64,000 nucleotides of DNA from Stomoxys calcitrans (Eukaryota; Arthropoda; Insecta; Diptera; Muscidae), in assembly GCF_963082655.1 (NCBI RefSeq), contig NC_081553.1:64294392-64358391 (forward strand). The letters are read 5' to 3'. Positions 22,717-33,292 of the stretch are shown one piece after another. Within the stretch, counting starts at the first letter, position 1. Each line of letters opens with the position of its first letter. The translations under genes and the position numbers were made by a program. The notes beneath the pieces were generated by a model that was not told the origin of the DNA, did no database searches, and was given only the letters and a program-made list of their open reading frames with translations.

Positions 22717-23025
22717 AATTGCAAATTTTGCCCATGAACATTCCACTAAGGGGCAAGCTTCTCACATATCAATGAGTGCAGTCCGATTCAAGTTTAAGCT
22801 CAATGATCTGGGGCCTCCTTTTTATAGCCGAGTCCGAACGGCGTGCCGCAGTGCGACACCTCTTTTGAGAGATGTTTTTCAAGGCCTAGTACCTCACATA
22901 TGTTGCCAGCATTGGTAGGGGAAAACCACCGCTGAAAAATGTTTCTGATGCTTTCGCCAGCATTCGAACCCAGGCGTTCAGCGTCGTAGGCAGACATGCT
23001 AACCTCTGCGCTACTGTGCCCTTCC
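22717..23025 (-). mobile_element. SINE-A
   Basis: Complete minus-strand copy bracketed by the exact 12-bp duplication TATTTACGTTCA (22705-22716 and 23026-23037). The tail is AATTGCAAATTTTGCCCATG at left and the tRNA-like head at right. Length is about 309 bp. Confidence 0.92.
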
Positions 23026-23059
23026 TATTTACGTTCAGAAGGTAAAATTATTTTGTGTC

Positions 23060-23895
23060 CTTGAATGGCGCATTTATTGGCCGACTTCGCTGCAACTTGT
23101 TGCCCAGTGAGTTGTGTTAGGACCCTCGACATTCGTGCCGAGTATGGTACAGATCAGACCATTTGATTCAGCCGCCATGTATACCGATCTCGCGACTTTA
23201 GGTCTTGGCCCCATAGGATAGACATTTATTGACCGACTTCTCTGAAATTTGGTACAGTGACATGAGTTAGTTCCCACATAGACCGATATTTCGACTAATG
23301 GTCTTTACCCATAAAATGGTCTTTGATTACCCGATTTCGCTGAAATGTGGCACAGTGAGTTTTGTTAGGCTCCTAGATCCCACATCGACCGATATTTCGA
23401 CTAATTGTCTTTTCCCATAAAATGGTCTTTGATTACCCGATTTCGCTGAAATTTGGCACAGTGAGTTTTGTTAGGCTCCTAGATCCCACATCGACCGATA
23501 TTTCGACTAATTGTCTTTACCCATAAAATGGTCATTGATTACCCGATTTCGCTGAAATTTGGCACAGTGAATTTTGTTAGGCTCCTTGATCCCACATAGA
23601 CCGATATTTCGACTAATGGTCTTTACCCATAAAATGGTCATTGATTACCCGATTTCGCTGAAATTTGGCATAGTGAGTTTTGTTAGGCTCCTCCGTGCAT
23701 CCATGCTGAGTATTGCTCAGATCGGATTACATTTGGATATAGCTGTCATATTTAGCGATCTCTCGATTAAAGGTCTTGGGCCTATAAAACTGGCGACTTT
23801 GCCCAAATTCAGTGCAATGGTTTGGGTCGGTATATATTTTGATATGCGGACCATATACTCGTAGACCAATCTCCTCATTTAAGGTTATGGGCCAT
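23060..23895 (+). mobile_element. DINE family 2 fragment with a 106-bp tandem array
   Basis: Internal units carry GCTGAAATTTGGCACAGTGA and TTGTTAGGCTCCT. GACCGATATTTCGACTAA recurs at 23281, 23387, 23493 and 23599, exactly 106 bp apart, with very few differences. The outer units keep the longer form. Both terminal hairpins are missing. Confidence 0.75.
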
Positions 23896-23902
23896 TAAAG
23901 TA

Positions 23903-24138
23903 TTGTGTTGCCCAAAAAGTAATTGCGGATTTTTTAAAAGAAAGTAAATGCATTTTTTATAAAACTTAGAATGAACTTTAATCAAATATACTTTTTTTAC
24001 ACTTTTTTTCTAAAGCAAGCTAAAAGTAACAGCTGATAACTGACAGAAGAAAGAATGCAATTACAGAGTCACAAGCTGTGAAAAAATTTGTCAACGCCGA
24101 CTATATGAAAAATCCGCAATTACTTTTTGGGCAACCAA
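23903..24138 (+). mobile_element. mariner-type MITE, copy 1
   Basis: TA-flanked 236-bp element with long inverted termini starting TTGTGTTGCCCAAAAAGTAA and ending in the inverse of TTGGTTGCCCAAAAAG. There is no coding frame. The termini resemble those of irritans-type mariners such as Hsmar1 (GGTTGGTGCAAAAGTAATTG), from memory of that family. Confidence 0.9.
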
Positions 24139-24140
24139 TA

Positions 24141-25606
24141 GCTTCTTTCCCCCGATTTCGAGAATTTGATTTGACGCAGAACATTTTTCAACTTGAAATC
24201 CTTAGCTTTGATCTTAACTATGAGGACACAACTTAGTTTGCTTTCCGTTTAGCTTATGCCTGCATTGTCCTTGATAATATGGAATACCAGTTCCAGGACA
24301 TTGTGTGACCTTCTTCTAGTTTCCTCTCCTCTCCTCACACCACAAGCAGCAAGGATATTTTACAAGTAGCTGTGCCTTTCAACACCACCTTGAAGAATTA
24401 TTCGAATTAATGACTTAAACTCTAAAGCTGCCGTTTAATGATTATCCTTTCTAAGGATACGTTTAATTTTGTTATTACGCAAAACTTTTAATTGACTTCT
24501 CCTGGAGATGTTATCCTGTCAAATGAAGGAATGTTAATGTTAAAATTTTAATGACTAGCATACGTCTTTTCAAAATTACGCTTCAACTCAGGGGCGTTTA
24601 AAGTGATCATAGTGTGTGTGTGTGTATGTGCATTTCGTGCTGCATATCCTTGGCATATTTTGCTTGCCCCTTGACACAATTCACTATCGCTGCTTGGTGC
24701 TACAGCACACATGAAGATCCTTGGTTTTGTTTTTTTTGTTCTACAAAAATAATCTTCAGAAATTGCGCAGTTTCTGAATGTCAATATCAAAGCCACCACC
24801 CCTATCACAGCCACACCGCATCTTTACAAATTAAGAAAGCATTCATGGCCATCAAGGCAGCAGAGGGACAAAGCCTAAGCAGAGAAAATATCTCGAAACC
24901 TGTCCTATAATTCTAAACAAAGTTTATTAGGGTATGCTTTTTATTCATTTTTGTTTTCTTTTTTTTTCAACTTCTTTTCTTCGCCACAGAAATGACAACA
25001 ACACACCAAGAGGAACAAGAACAACAGGAATTAAGTCAGGTAAGTTGGATGTTTGTTTGTATGATTCGTTGATAAGGAGACTTTGGCTAATGGATGCAAG
25101 CCAGGGCAAGCTGACTGCCTTGCTGGCTGAAAGGATAGAATGAAAACTACCTGAGAGTGGTTTTGGAAATTGCGTAATAATTTTTTAGAATATGTGGCGC
25201 AAAAACAAATTTGCGTCGTTGTTGCGTCGAGTTGTGGTTTTTTTCTTCTTATCACGAAGGTCTAGAAAATGAGAGAATATCAAAAAAAAAAAAAAAAAAT
25301 ATGCATAAGGATTATTAGTGCTAGCATTTCAACAACAATGACATGTGATTAGGGGTTCCTTCGCATGGCAGGCGAAATTGATCGACCATGGTCTACATTA
25401 TAATGATACATATACATACTTACATATGTACTATACATAAAGGATCGAAGGTGAGAATGAAGCCAAGTAAACGTTTTAGGAAAAAAATACTAATTAGTAA
25501 AAATTTTTCAAAAGAAAATTTTAATGCAATTTTTTAAAGAAAATTTTAGTCAAATTTCTTATAGAAAAAAATTTGATTCTATATCTACAATACAATCACT
25601 TACCCA
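24141..25606. other. non-repetitive DNA around a candidate exon
   Basis: Little recognised repeat content apart from a GT run near 24613-24626 and an A run at 25281-25298. The stretch is AT-rich with polypyrimidine patches, as expected of intron sequence. A tail-only GGTTAGGTTAGG motif lies at 25609-25625, at its right edge. Confidence 0.5.
24990..25039 (+). CDS. candidate 50-bp host micro-exon
   Basis: A long pyrimidine tract (about 24949-24985) ends in CCACAG at 24989. A 50-base open block follows, then a consensus donor CAG|GTAAGT at 25040. If ATG at 24992 is used (AAATGACA context), it encodes 16 residues, MTTTHQEEQEQQELSQ, ending exactly at the splice site in phase 0. A second frame, NDNNTPRGTRTTGIKS, is also open. 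This is the only place where acceptor, open frame and donor all fit outside transposons. It would imply a gene with very long introns. The product is unknown. Confidence 0.4.
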
Positions 25607-25626
25607 CTAGGTTAGGTTAGGTTGAA

Positions 25627-26756
25627 ACAAGTAAAAAGGCGTTAAGTTCGGTCGGGCCGAACTTTGGATACCCACCACCTCGGCTATATATGTAAACCAC
25701 CTTTCGTCAAAATCCGGTGCAAAACTCATAACTTATGTCCCATAGCAGAAATATGTGGAGGGGCTTAACTTAACTCTTTGTCCCAAATTTCGGCAACATC
25801 GGACAATAAATGCGCTTTTTATGGCCCCAAAACCTAAAACCGAGAGATCGGTCTATATGACAGCTATATCCAAATCTGGACCGATCAGTGCGATAATGCA
25901 GAAGTATGTCAAGGGGTTTAACCTAACTCACTGGCCCAAATTTCGGCGACATCGGACAATAAATGCGTGTTTTATGGGCCTAAGACCCCAAATCGGAGGA
26001 TCGGTCTATATGGCAGCTATATCCAAATCTGAACCGATCTGAGCCATATTGACGGAGGATGTCGAATGACCTAACATAACTCACTGTTTCAAATCATAGC
26101 AAAATCGGCTAATAAATGTAGCTTTTAGGGGCATATAACCCTAAATCGAAGGATCGGTCTATATGGCAGCTATATCCAAATGTGAGCCGATCTGAGCCAA
26201 ATTGACGAAGGACGTTGTAGGGCCTAACACAACTCACTGTCCCAAATTTCAGCAAAATCGGATAATAAATGTAGCTTTTATGGGCATATAACCCTAAATC
26301 GGAGGATCGGTCTATATGGCAGCTATATCCAAATCTGAACCGATCTGAGCCATATTGACGGAAGATGCCGAAGGGCCTAACACAACTCACTGTCCCAAAT
26401 TTCAGCAAAATCGGATAATAAATGTGGCTTTTATGGGTCTAAGACCCTAAATCGGCCGATCGGTCTATATGGGGGCTATATCAAGATATAGTCCGATATA
26501 GCCCATCTTCGAACTTAACCTGCTTATGGACAAAAGAAAAAATCTGTGCAAAGTTTCAGCTCAATATCTCAATTTTTAAAGGCTGTAGCGTGATTTCAAC
26601 AGACAGACGGACAGACGGACATGACTAGATCGTCTTAGATTTTTACGCTGATCAAGAATATATATACTTTATAGGGTCGGAAATGGATATTTCGATGTGT
26701 TGCAAACGGAATGACAAAATGAATATACCCCCATCCTTCGGTGGTGGGTATAAAAA
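25627..26756 (-). mobile_element. DINE/INE-1-like family 2, complete
   Basis: The left end is ACAAGTAAAAAGGCGTTAAG, then the hairpin TTCGGTCGGGCCGAA and a TACCCACCACC motif. Internal units start ATCGGTCTATAT at 25847, 26000, 26153, 26306 and 26459, exactly 153 bp apart. The right part has CAGACAGACGGACAGACGG, CAAGAATATATATACTTTAT and the terminal hairpin ATACCCCCATCC-TTCG-GGTGGTGGGTAT followed by AAAAA. INE-1 of Drosophila has the same PuGACGGAC / TATATACTTTAT / TATACCC layout. There is no coding capacity. Confidence 0.85.
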
Positions 26757-27110
26757 GGGTGCACATCCTATGGTACCCCTCCACCATTATCACCCAATGT
26801 CACAATGGCGAGTGTCTGCGTTTGTCTAATCGAATCAGTAGCAGGTAGTCGAGGAGCTGTCACAAGTACATACGATACGAGCTGGGTTCGTATGACGGAA
26901 TAAAATAGCCGAGGAATAAACAAATCATTCGCATAGGCAGAACAAATCGTAGGTGGGCAAAGAGTATGCATGAGGTATGCACGATTAGTAGAATGAGTCG
27001 CAAGAAGCCGATAAATGTAAGTTGCGTGGGATGAGGACTAACCAACCAATGGCCATCATTAGCATCGGTTCCCAGATTAGTGGCGGGTGAAACAGAGCTT
27101 CGCAGAGGGT
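26757..27110. other. unassigned DNA
   Basis: No gene or recognised element. Short open frames on the minus strand have no supporting pattern. Confidence 0.4.
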
Positions 27111-27111
27111 T

Positions 27112-27402
27112 AAATGTCCGCTGAACGCATGATGCTGAACGCCTGGGTTCGAATCCCGGCGAGACCATCAGAAAAAATTCGCAGCGGTGGTTTTCCCCTC
27201 CTAATGCTGGCAGCATTTATGAAGTACTATCGCCATGTAAAACTTCTCTCCAAAGAGGTGTCGCACTGCGGCCCGCCGTTCGGACTTGGCTATAAAAAGG
27301 AGGCCCCTTATCATTGAACTTAAACTTGAAACGGGCAGCACTCATTGATATGTGAGACGTTTGCCCCTGTTCCTTAGTGGAATGTTCATGGGCAAAATTT
27401 GC
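27112..27402 (+). mobile_element. SINE-A, head altered
   Basis: The B box CTGGGTTCGAATCCCGGCG is intact. The A-box region is disturbed (GGTTAAATGTCCGCTGAACG). The body and tail (GTTCATGGGCAAAATTTGCA) are intact. Confidence 0.8.
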
Positions 27403-27424
27403 ATTTTTTTTGCAGCTGTTATAT

Positions 27425-27672
27425 TCTCTCTCTAGGCACTCATGGAAAATATCCTTGGTCTGCTCTTCCGTCGGGGCATGGCCACAAATTTGATAGATCT
27501 TTTGAGAATTTGGCCTTTATGCGGATTGTGGTCCATCGCACTATTTGTAAGGCGGTTATATCTGCCTTGTACTTTTACACATACATCCGCCAGCGCATAT
27601 CCAGTGCGGACATTCCAGATGCAGATCCGCAAATCATGGTCCTTTTATGATTTGCGTGGATCGTCAACGTTT
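27425..27672 (-). pseudogene. RTE 5' fragment with internal deletion
   Basis: The minus strand starts GGACCATGATTTGCGGATCT and encodes ICIWNVRTGYALAD, the RTE endonuclease start. It then jumps to a block matching the TIRIKA-FF region and on to GAAGAGCAGACCAAGGATAT. It is cut at both ends. Confidence 0.65.
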
Positions 27673-27695
27673 GGGGGGGGGGGGGGGGGGGGGGG
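27673..27695 (+). repeat. uninterrupted G23 tract
   Basis: Twenty-three consecutive G residues lie between the RTE fragment and the DINE left end. In other RTE copies the matching place reads CCCCGCAAACG, so the run probably grew from that short G/C stretch. Assembly or sequencing length error is possible. Confidence 0.85.
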
Positions 27696-27696
27696 C

Positions 27697-29480
27697 GTTT
27701 TTATACCCTCCACCATAGGATGGGGGGTATACTAATTTCGTCATTCTGTTTGTAACTAGTCAAAATATACGTCTGAGACCCCATAAAGTATATATATTCC
27801 TGATCGTCGATCTAGCCATGTCTGTCCGTCTGTCCGTCCGTCCGTCTGTCTGTCGAAAGCACGCTAACTTCCGAAGGAGTAAAGCTAGCCGCTTGAAATT
27901 TTGCACAAATACTTCTTATAAGTGTAGGTCGGTTGGTGTTATAAATGGGCTATATCGGTCCATGTTTTGATATAGCTGCCATATAAACTGATCTTGGGTC
28001 TTGACTTCTTGAGCCTCTAGAGTGCGCAATTCTTATCCGATTGGAATGAAATTTTGCACGACATGTTTTGTTGTGATATCCAACAACTGTGCCAAGTATG
28101 GTTCAAATCGGTCCATAACCTGATATAGCTGTCATATAAACCGATCTTGGGTCTTGATTTCTTGAGCCTCCAGAGGGCGCAATTCTTATCCGATTTGGCT
28201 GATATATTGCGTTACGTTTTTTTTATGATTTTTCAACAACTGTATTAAGAATGGTTCAAATCGGTTCATAAACTGATATAGCTGCCATATAAACCGATTT
28301 TGGGTCTTGACTTCTTGAGCCTCTAGAGGGCGCAGTTCTTATCCGATTTGGCTGATATATTGCGTTACGTTTTTTTTTATGACTTTCAACAACTGTGCCA
28401 AGAATGGTTCAAATCGGTTCATAAACTGATATAGCTGCCATATAAACCGATCTTGGGTCTTGACTTCTTGAGCCTCTAGAGTGCGCAATTCTTATCCGAA
28501 TGGAATGAAATTTTGCACGACATGTTTTGTTGTGATGTCCAATAACTGTGCCAAGTATGGTTCAAATCGGTCCATAACCTGATATAGCTGCCATATAAAC
28601 CGATCTTGGGTCTTGACTTCTTGAACCTCTAGAGGGCGCAATTCTTATCCGATTTGAATGAAATTTTGCACGACGTGTTTTGTTATGATATCCAACAACT
28701 GTGCCAAGTATGCTTCCAATCGGTCCATAACCTGATATAGCTGCCATATATACCGATCTTGGGTCTTGACTTCTTGAGCCTCCAGAGGGCGCAATTCTTA
28801 TCCGATTTGAATGAATTTTGGCACGTAGTATTTTGTTATGATGTCCAAAAACTGTGCCAAGTATGGTTCAAATCGGTTCATAACCTGATATAGCTGTCAT
28901 ATAAACCGATCTTGGGTCTTGACTTCTTGAGCATCTAGAGTGCGCAATTCTTATCCGAATGGAATGAAATTTTGCACGACGTGTTTTGTTATGATGTCCA
29001 ACAACTGTGCCAAGTATGGTTCAAATCGGTTCATAACCTGATATAGCTGCCATATAAACCGATCTTGGGTCTTGACTTCTTGAACCTCTAGAGGGCGCAA
29101 TTCTTATCCGATTTGAATGAAATTTTGTACGACGGATTCTCTCATGACCATCAACATATGTGTTTATTATGGTCTGAATCGGTATATAGCATGATACAAA
29201 TCCCATATAAATGGATCTCTCTATTTTACTTCTTGAGCCCCCAAAGGGTGCAATTCTTATTCGAATTGGCTGACATTTTACATACATAGGTCTCCAACAT
29301 ATAATTTAATTGTGGTCCAAGCCGAATCATATCTTGATATCGCTCTAATAGCAGAGCAAATCTTTTCTTATATCCTGTTTTGCCTAAGAAGGGATGCCGG
29401 GAAAAGAATTCGACAAATGCGATCCATGGTGGAGGGTATATAAGATTCGGCCCGGCCGAACTTAGCACGCTTTTACTTGT
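27697..29480 (+). mobile_element. DINE/INE-1-like family 1, complete
   Basis: The left hairpin TATACCCTCCACCAT-AGG-ATGGGGGGTATA is followed by the TATATATTCCTGATCG and CCGTCTGTCC blocks. Eight internal units follow, with TTGGGTC (or TTTGGGTC) anchors starting at 27991, 28144, 28297, 28450, 28603, 28756, 28909 and 29062, every one 153 bp apart. The right end has CCATGGTGGAGGGTATATAA (inverse of the left TATACCCTCCACCAT), the hairpin TTCGGCCCGGCCGAA and TTAGCACGCTTTTACTTGT. It is non-coding. Tandem 61-residue open frames across the units are by-products of the 153-bp (51-codon) period. Confidence 0.88.
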
Positions 29481-29814
29481 TACTATTCAAGCGCCTCAAC
29501 CGCATGGGTTTTGTGGGATTGCACGTGTATCCCTCGATGTTACGAACCGCTTGCTCCAAGGTCCGACGCTCCAGACGCCTTCAACCTGGGAACAGATGCT
29601 GATTTTGCCCATTGGTTATTTTAAAACGCCAATAATTCACCTTGTCATAGCGAGAATCATTGACACTCAGTATTTTATTAAGAGCCAGTGCCACCTGACC
29701 TCTCACTAAGACTCTCCTCTCGAAATCGGTGACTGCCCGCGGCCGTATTTGCAGCTACTCCGCATAAAAACCAAGCCTTCCCTATCCGCAACCGGTGGAT
29801 GCGTTCGGTAGCTT
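29481..29814. other. unassigned DNA, probably LINE-derived
   Basis: The minus strand reads through short segments such as RRTLEQAVRNIEGYTCNP but no domain can be named. It adjoins a gag-like fragment of the same orientation. Confidence 0.35.
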
Positions 29815-30032
29815 TCAGCATAGCTTCTCGTGATCACGATGGACACCATTGTTAGTGATGCTCATAGTTATTCCATCTGGGCCTTTACACTCCCATTGTA
29901 TGTGTCCACTTCCGAAACATTTTAAACACTTTTTCATCTCTTCACGGTATCTTACTCCACAATTCGTCCATCCGATCCTTAGCTTTTTCCGTTTTTCGGG
30001 GTTCGAAACGAAAGCCCTTCTTTGTTTCCTTC
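29815..30032 (-). pseudogene. LINE ORF1 zinc-knuckle fragment
   Basis: The reading LRIGWTNCGVRYREEMKKCL followed by KCFGSGHIQWECKGPDG is a CCHC knuckle in the pattern found in ORF1 of Jockey, LOA, I and R1-type LINEs (RIGWxNCxVR...CxKCxxxGHxxxxCKGPD). MITE copy 2 interrupts it at 30033. It ends in stops on the left. The clade cannot be fixed from this piece. Confidence 0.65.
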
Positions 30033-30034
30033 TA

Positions 30035-30199
30035 TTGGGTTGCCCAAAAAGTAATTGCGGATTTTTCATAAAGTCGGCGTTGACAAATTTTTTCACAGCT
30101 TGTGACTCTGTAATATTTTATTAAAGTTCATTCTAAGTTTTATTAAAAATGTATTTACTTTCTTTTAAAAAAATCCGCAGTTACTTTTTGGGCAACCAA
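30035..30199 (-). mobile_element. mariner-type MITE, copy 2 (shortened)
   Basis: TA-flanked with TTGGGTTGCCCAAAAAGTAA ends. It lacks about 70 bp of the middle (the CAGCTGTTACTTTTAGCTTG region) compared with copies 1, 3 and 4. Confidence 0.9.
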
Positions 30200-30302
30200 T
30201 ATTTGGCGCTGCGACACGTGTTTGTCTGCGCATCTTCCACCTCTTCTTCTGTGGACAATGCGTCGAGGTGTAGTATCTCTAGCGTGGCCGATTGTGCATA
30301 TT

Positions 30303-30525
30303 AAGCCTCTAGAAGGCATAATTATTATTAGACTTGGCTTCAAGTTTCCATGGTGATTTCTCCGTTGACCTGAAACAGTAGTTCCAATTTTATTTAAAAA
30401 AAAGCATGGCGAATCATTGTTATGCCCTCCTATTATCCTTAGCAAAAAACTTGAAAATGCAATCTAGGATGAAAAATATATAAAATTCGACTCTGCCGAA
30501 CTAAACCCGCTTTTACTTGCTTACA
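30303..30525 (+). mobile_element. DINE family 1, decayed right end
   Basis: CTCTAGAAGGCATAATTATT, then a decayed palindrome TCGACTCTGCCGAA and CCCGCTTTTACTTGCTT. Only the last unit and right end remain. Confidence 0.6.
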
Positions 30526-31429
30526 TTAGTCCTTTGTAGAACTACTATTGACCATTTAGTTTGCTGGGTTGGTTTTGTCTGGTCGCCAAATGTTGATTGG
30601 AAGAAGAACCCTGAAAAGAGAACCAACGATAAATGTGTTAGTAAGAATGGTTAGAGCACAACAGCTACGATCAAGGATACTACTACTCATTCAAAACAAA
30701 ACCCATTTTCTACCATTCTCTTTAATGACCTAATTATAGATCAAAGGAGAATGGACAAAAATAAAGGCTACGTCGGCAATGAATTTTGTCCTCAAAAAAA
30801 AAACACAATAAAGCTGCAATAAAAATCAGCCCCCGAAATGACATCATTTTGACACCCATACATATATAGGCAAGATTGGCATACTTTGTCTTGGTATTCA
30901 TATGAGAATATATGCACCTGCACCCAACTCTCTTACACACCCATTGAGAAAAAGGAACTTTTATCAAAGACTTAGAGAGATGAGAGGATGGGGAGAGATG
31001 AGATGAGTAAAGAATTCCACAAATTTATTTTTTTTTTTGCACAAATAACAGGGGAAGGATTATTAAAAAGTTGGAAAAGGAATGCAAAATGCATATAAAA
31101 TTAAACATTAATTTTCACACATGTTACTCTTGCTACTCTATTTCTTCCCTTAAGAAAATGAGGAGATTGTTGAGTATATTGGGTATGAGGAACGGCGTTG
31201 CCGCTTGTATCCTTTCTGAACAAACTTGGTGGGATTGTTGAACAAATTGTGAAATTGCTTTGGTGGCCACGCCATTTTTGGTCGATTGATGCAAGCAAGT
31301 AGAAGCTGCAACATAGTTGGGTAGTGCTATGGATACTCTACAAAACTTACCCGAGTACATTTGGCTAGGTGCAAAGATTGTGAAAGTCTCGAACATGTCC
31401 GGTAAGAAAATCAAGTAAAACCACTTTGA
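30526..31429. other. non-repetitive DNA, no gene seen
   Basis: AT-rich, with purine tracts (GAGAGATGAGAGGATGG near 30975) and T or A runs. Open frames are short and unsupported. Confidence 0.45.
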
Positions 31430-31855
31430 AGCTTAAAATCTCCTTTTTCTATATAAACTGACCAAGTTCTAACCACATTTACCAATTTTTGCCTAGCGTT
31501 GTCTTACAGAAGGATCATTTGGCTCTCATGATCCATGTTATCATCTTTGGTGAATAGCAAATTTTAAGTCATGCACTGCGAAGGGGTATTCCCTACAAGA
31601 AGTTCTAACCACATTTACCAATTTTTGCTTAGCGTTGTCTTAAAGAAGGATCATTTGGCTCTCATGATCCACGTTATCATCTTTGGTGAATTGCAAACTT
31701 TAAGTCATGCACTGCGAAGGGTTATTTAATACAATGAATTTTACTGAAGTTGAAACAAGGAAACAGCTAAAGCCCTATGGTAGAATGTTGAGATTTTTTT
31801 TTACAATTTCACAATTATTTTGGCTAATGTGATAAATATTTGGAAAAATCTTATA
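31430..31855 (+). repeat. local repeat, units A and B
   Basis: AACCACATTTACCAATTTTT, GAAGGATCATTTGGCTCTCA and TAAGTCATGCACTGCGAAGG occur twice in tandem here (about 31473-31590 and 31606-31720). A third copy lies at 35430-35700, on the far side of the DINE and Helitron insertions. There is no coding frame. Confidence 0.8.
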
Positions 31856-31858
31856 TAT

Positions 31859-33292
31859 AACCAGTAAGGAAGGCCAAAAGTCGGGCCGACTGTATAATAC
31901 CCTAGGGGTAGGGTACAATGTAGTACTCATAGGTAGGGTACCTATGAGTACAATGTGGGAGCTATATCAAATTCTGAACCAATTTTGATCGACCTCGGCG
32001 AGTAAATATGTTCAAACTGTAATAACTACGGTTGACAATTGACAACATTACTGGAAATTGCCCAAAATCTGTCAAGCACACATATAGGAGTTATATCCAA
32101 TTCTGAACCGATTTCGAGCAAACTTCTCAGATAATGTGGAAGTCGTCGAGCAAGGCGTTGTACAAAGTTTTGGGAAAATTGGTTAATAATTGCAATTGCA
32201 ATGGTTTTAGGAGTGAAAATCGGGCTAAATATATATATGAGAGCTATATCTAAATCTGAATCAATTTCTATGAAATTCACCAGTAATGTCGAGAGTCACA
32301 AAAAAATCCTTCCTGCCAAATTTCGAGAGAATCGGTTAACAAATGACCATTTTATTGCATTATTTCTGAAAATCGGACGAACATATGTATGGGAGCTATA
32401 TCCAAATCTCAACCGATTTCAAGCAAACTTCTCGCATATTGTGGTAGTCGTTGAGGAAAGCGTTTTGCAAATTTTTGGAAAGATTGGTCAATAAATGCGC
32501 TTGCAATGGCTCTAGGAGTGAAAATCGGGCTATATATATATATGAGTGCTATATCTAAATCTGAACCGACGTCTATCAAATTCACCAATAATGTCGACAG
32601 GCATAAGGAAATCCTTCCTACTAAATTTCGAGAGAATCGGTTAACAAATGACCTTTTTATTGCATTATTACTGCAAATCGGACAAACATATATATGGGAG
32701 CTATATCCAAATCTGAACGGATTTCAAGCAAACTTCTCATATTTGTGGTAGTCGTTGAGGAAGGCGTTGTACAAAATTTTGGAAAGATTGGTCAATAAAT
32801 GAGCTTGCAATGGCTCTAGGAGTGAAAATCGGGCTATATATATATATGAGAGCTATATCTAAATCTGAACCGATTTCTATCAAATTCACCAATAATGTCG
32901 ACAGTCATAAGAAAATCCTTCCTGACAAATTTTGAGAGAATTGGTTACCAAAAGACCATTTTATTGCAATATTACTGCGAATCGGACGAATATATATATG
33001 GGAGCTATATCCATCTCTGAACCGATTTTTTCCAATTTCAATAGGCTTCGTCTCTAGACCTAGAAAACATGCCTGTACCAAATTTGAAGACGATCGGATG
33101 AAAATAGCGACCTGTAATTTGTACACAAATTAACATGGACAGACGGACAGACAGACGCATATAGCTAAATCGAATCCGAAAGTGGTTCTGGATCGATCCG
33201 TATACATATCAATGGGTCTATCTCTCGCCTATCCAAACTAATTCACTAAGTAATAATACCCTGTACCACAGTAGTGGTGTAGGGTATAAAAA
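31859..33292 (-). mobile_element. DINE-like family 3, complete
   Basis: The left end AACCAGTAAGGAAGGCC precedes a hairpin AGTCGG-GC-CGACT and AATACCC. Internal GAGAGCTATATC / GGGAGCTATATC units start at 32239, 32391, 32544, 32696, 32848 and 33000, spaced 152-153 bp and alternating in two sequence types (305-bp dimers). The right part has ACAGACGGACAGACAGACG and the hairpin ATACCCTGTACCAC-AGTA-GTGGTGTAGGGTAT followed by AAAAA. There is no coding capacity. Confidence 0.8.

Noticed and set aside
23281..23700. CRISPR-like regular repeats
   Set aside because: Whole units repeat with no unique spacers, the period is 106 bp, and the context is eukaryotic transposon DNA.
28562..29287. Repeated ORFs with SVYMAAISGYGPI-type sequence
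   Set aside because: The 153-bp DINE unit is 51 codons, so any open frame repeats. Other DINE copies break the frame freely.
27690..29480. LTR retrotransposon or provirus based on similar ends
   Set aside because: The end similarity is inverted and short, there is no direct LTR pair, primer-binding site, protease or integrase anywhere in the window.
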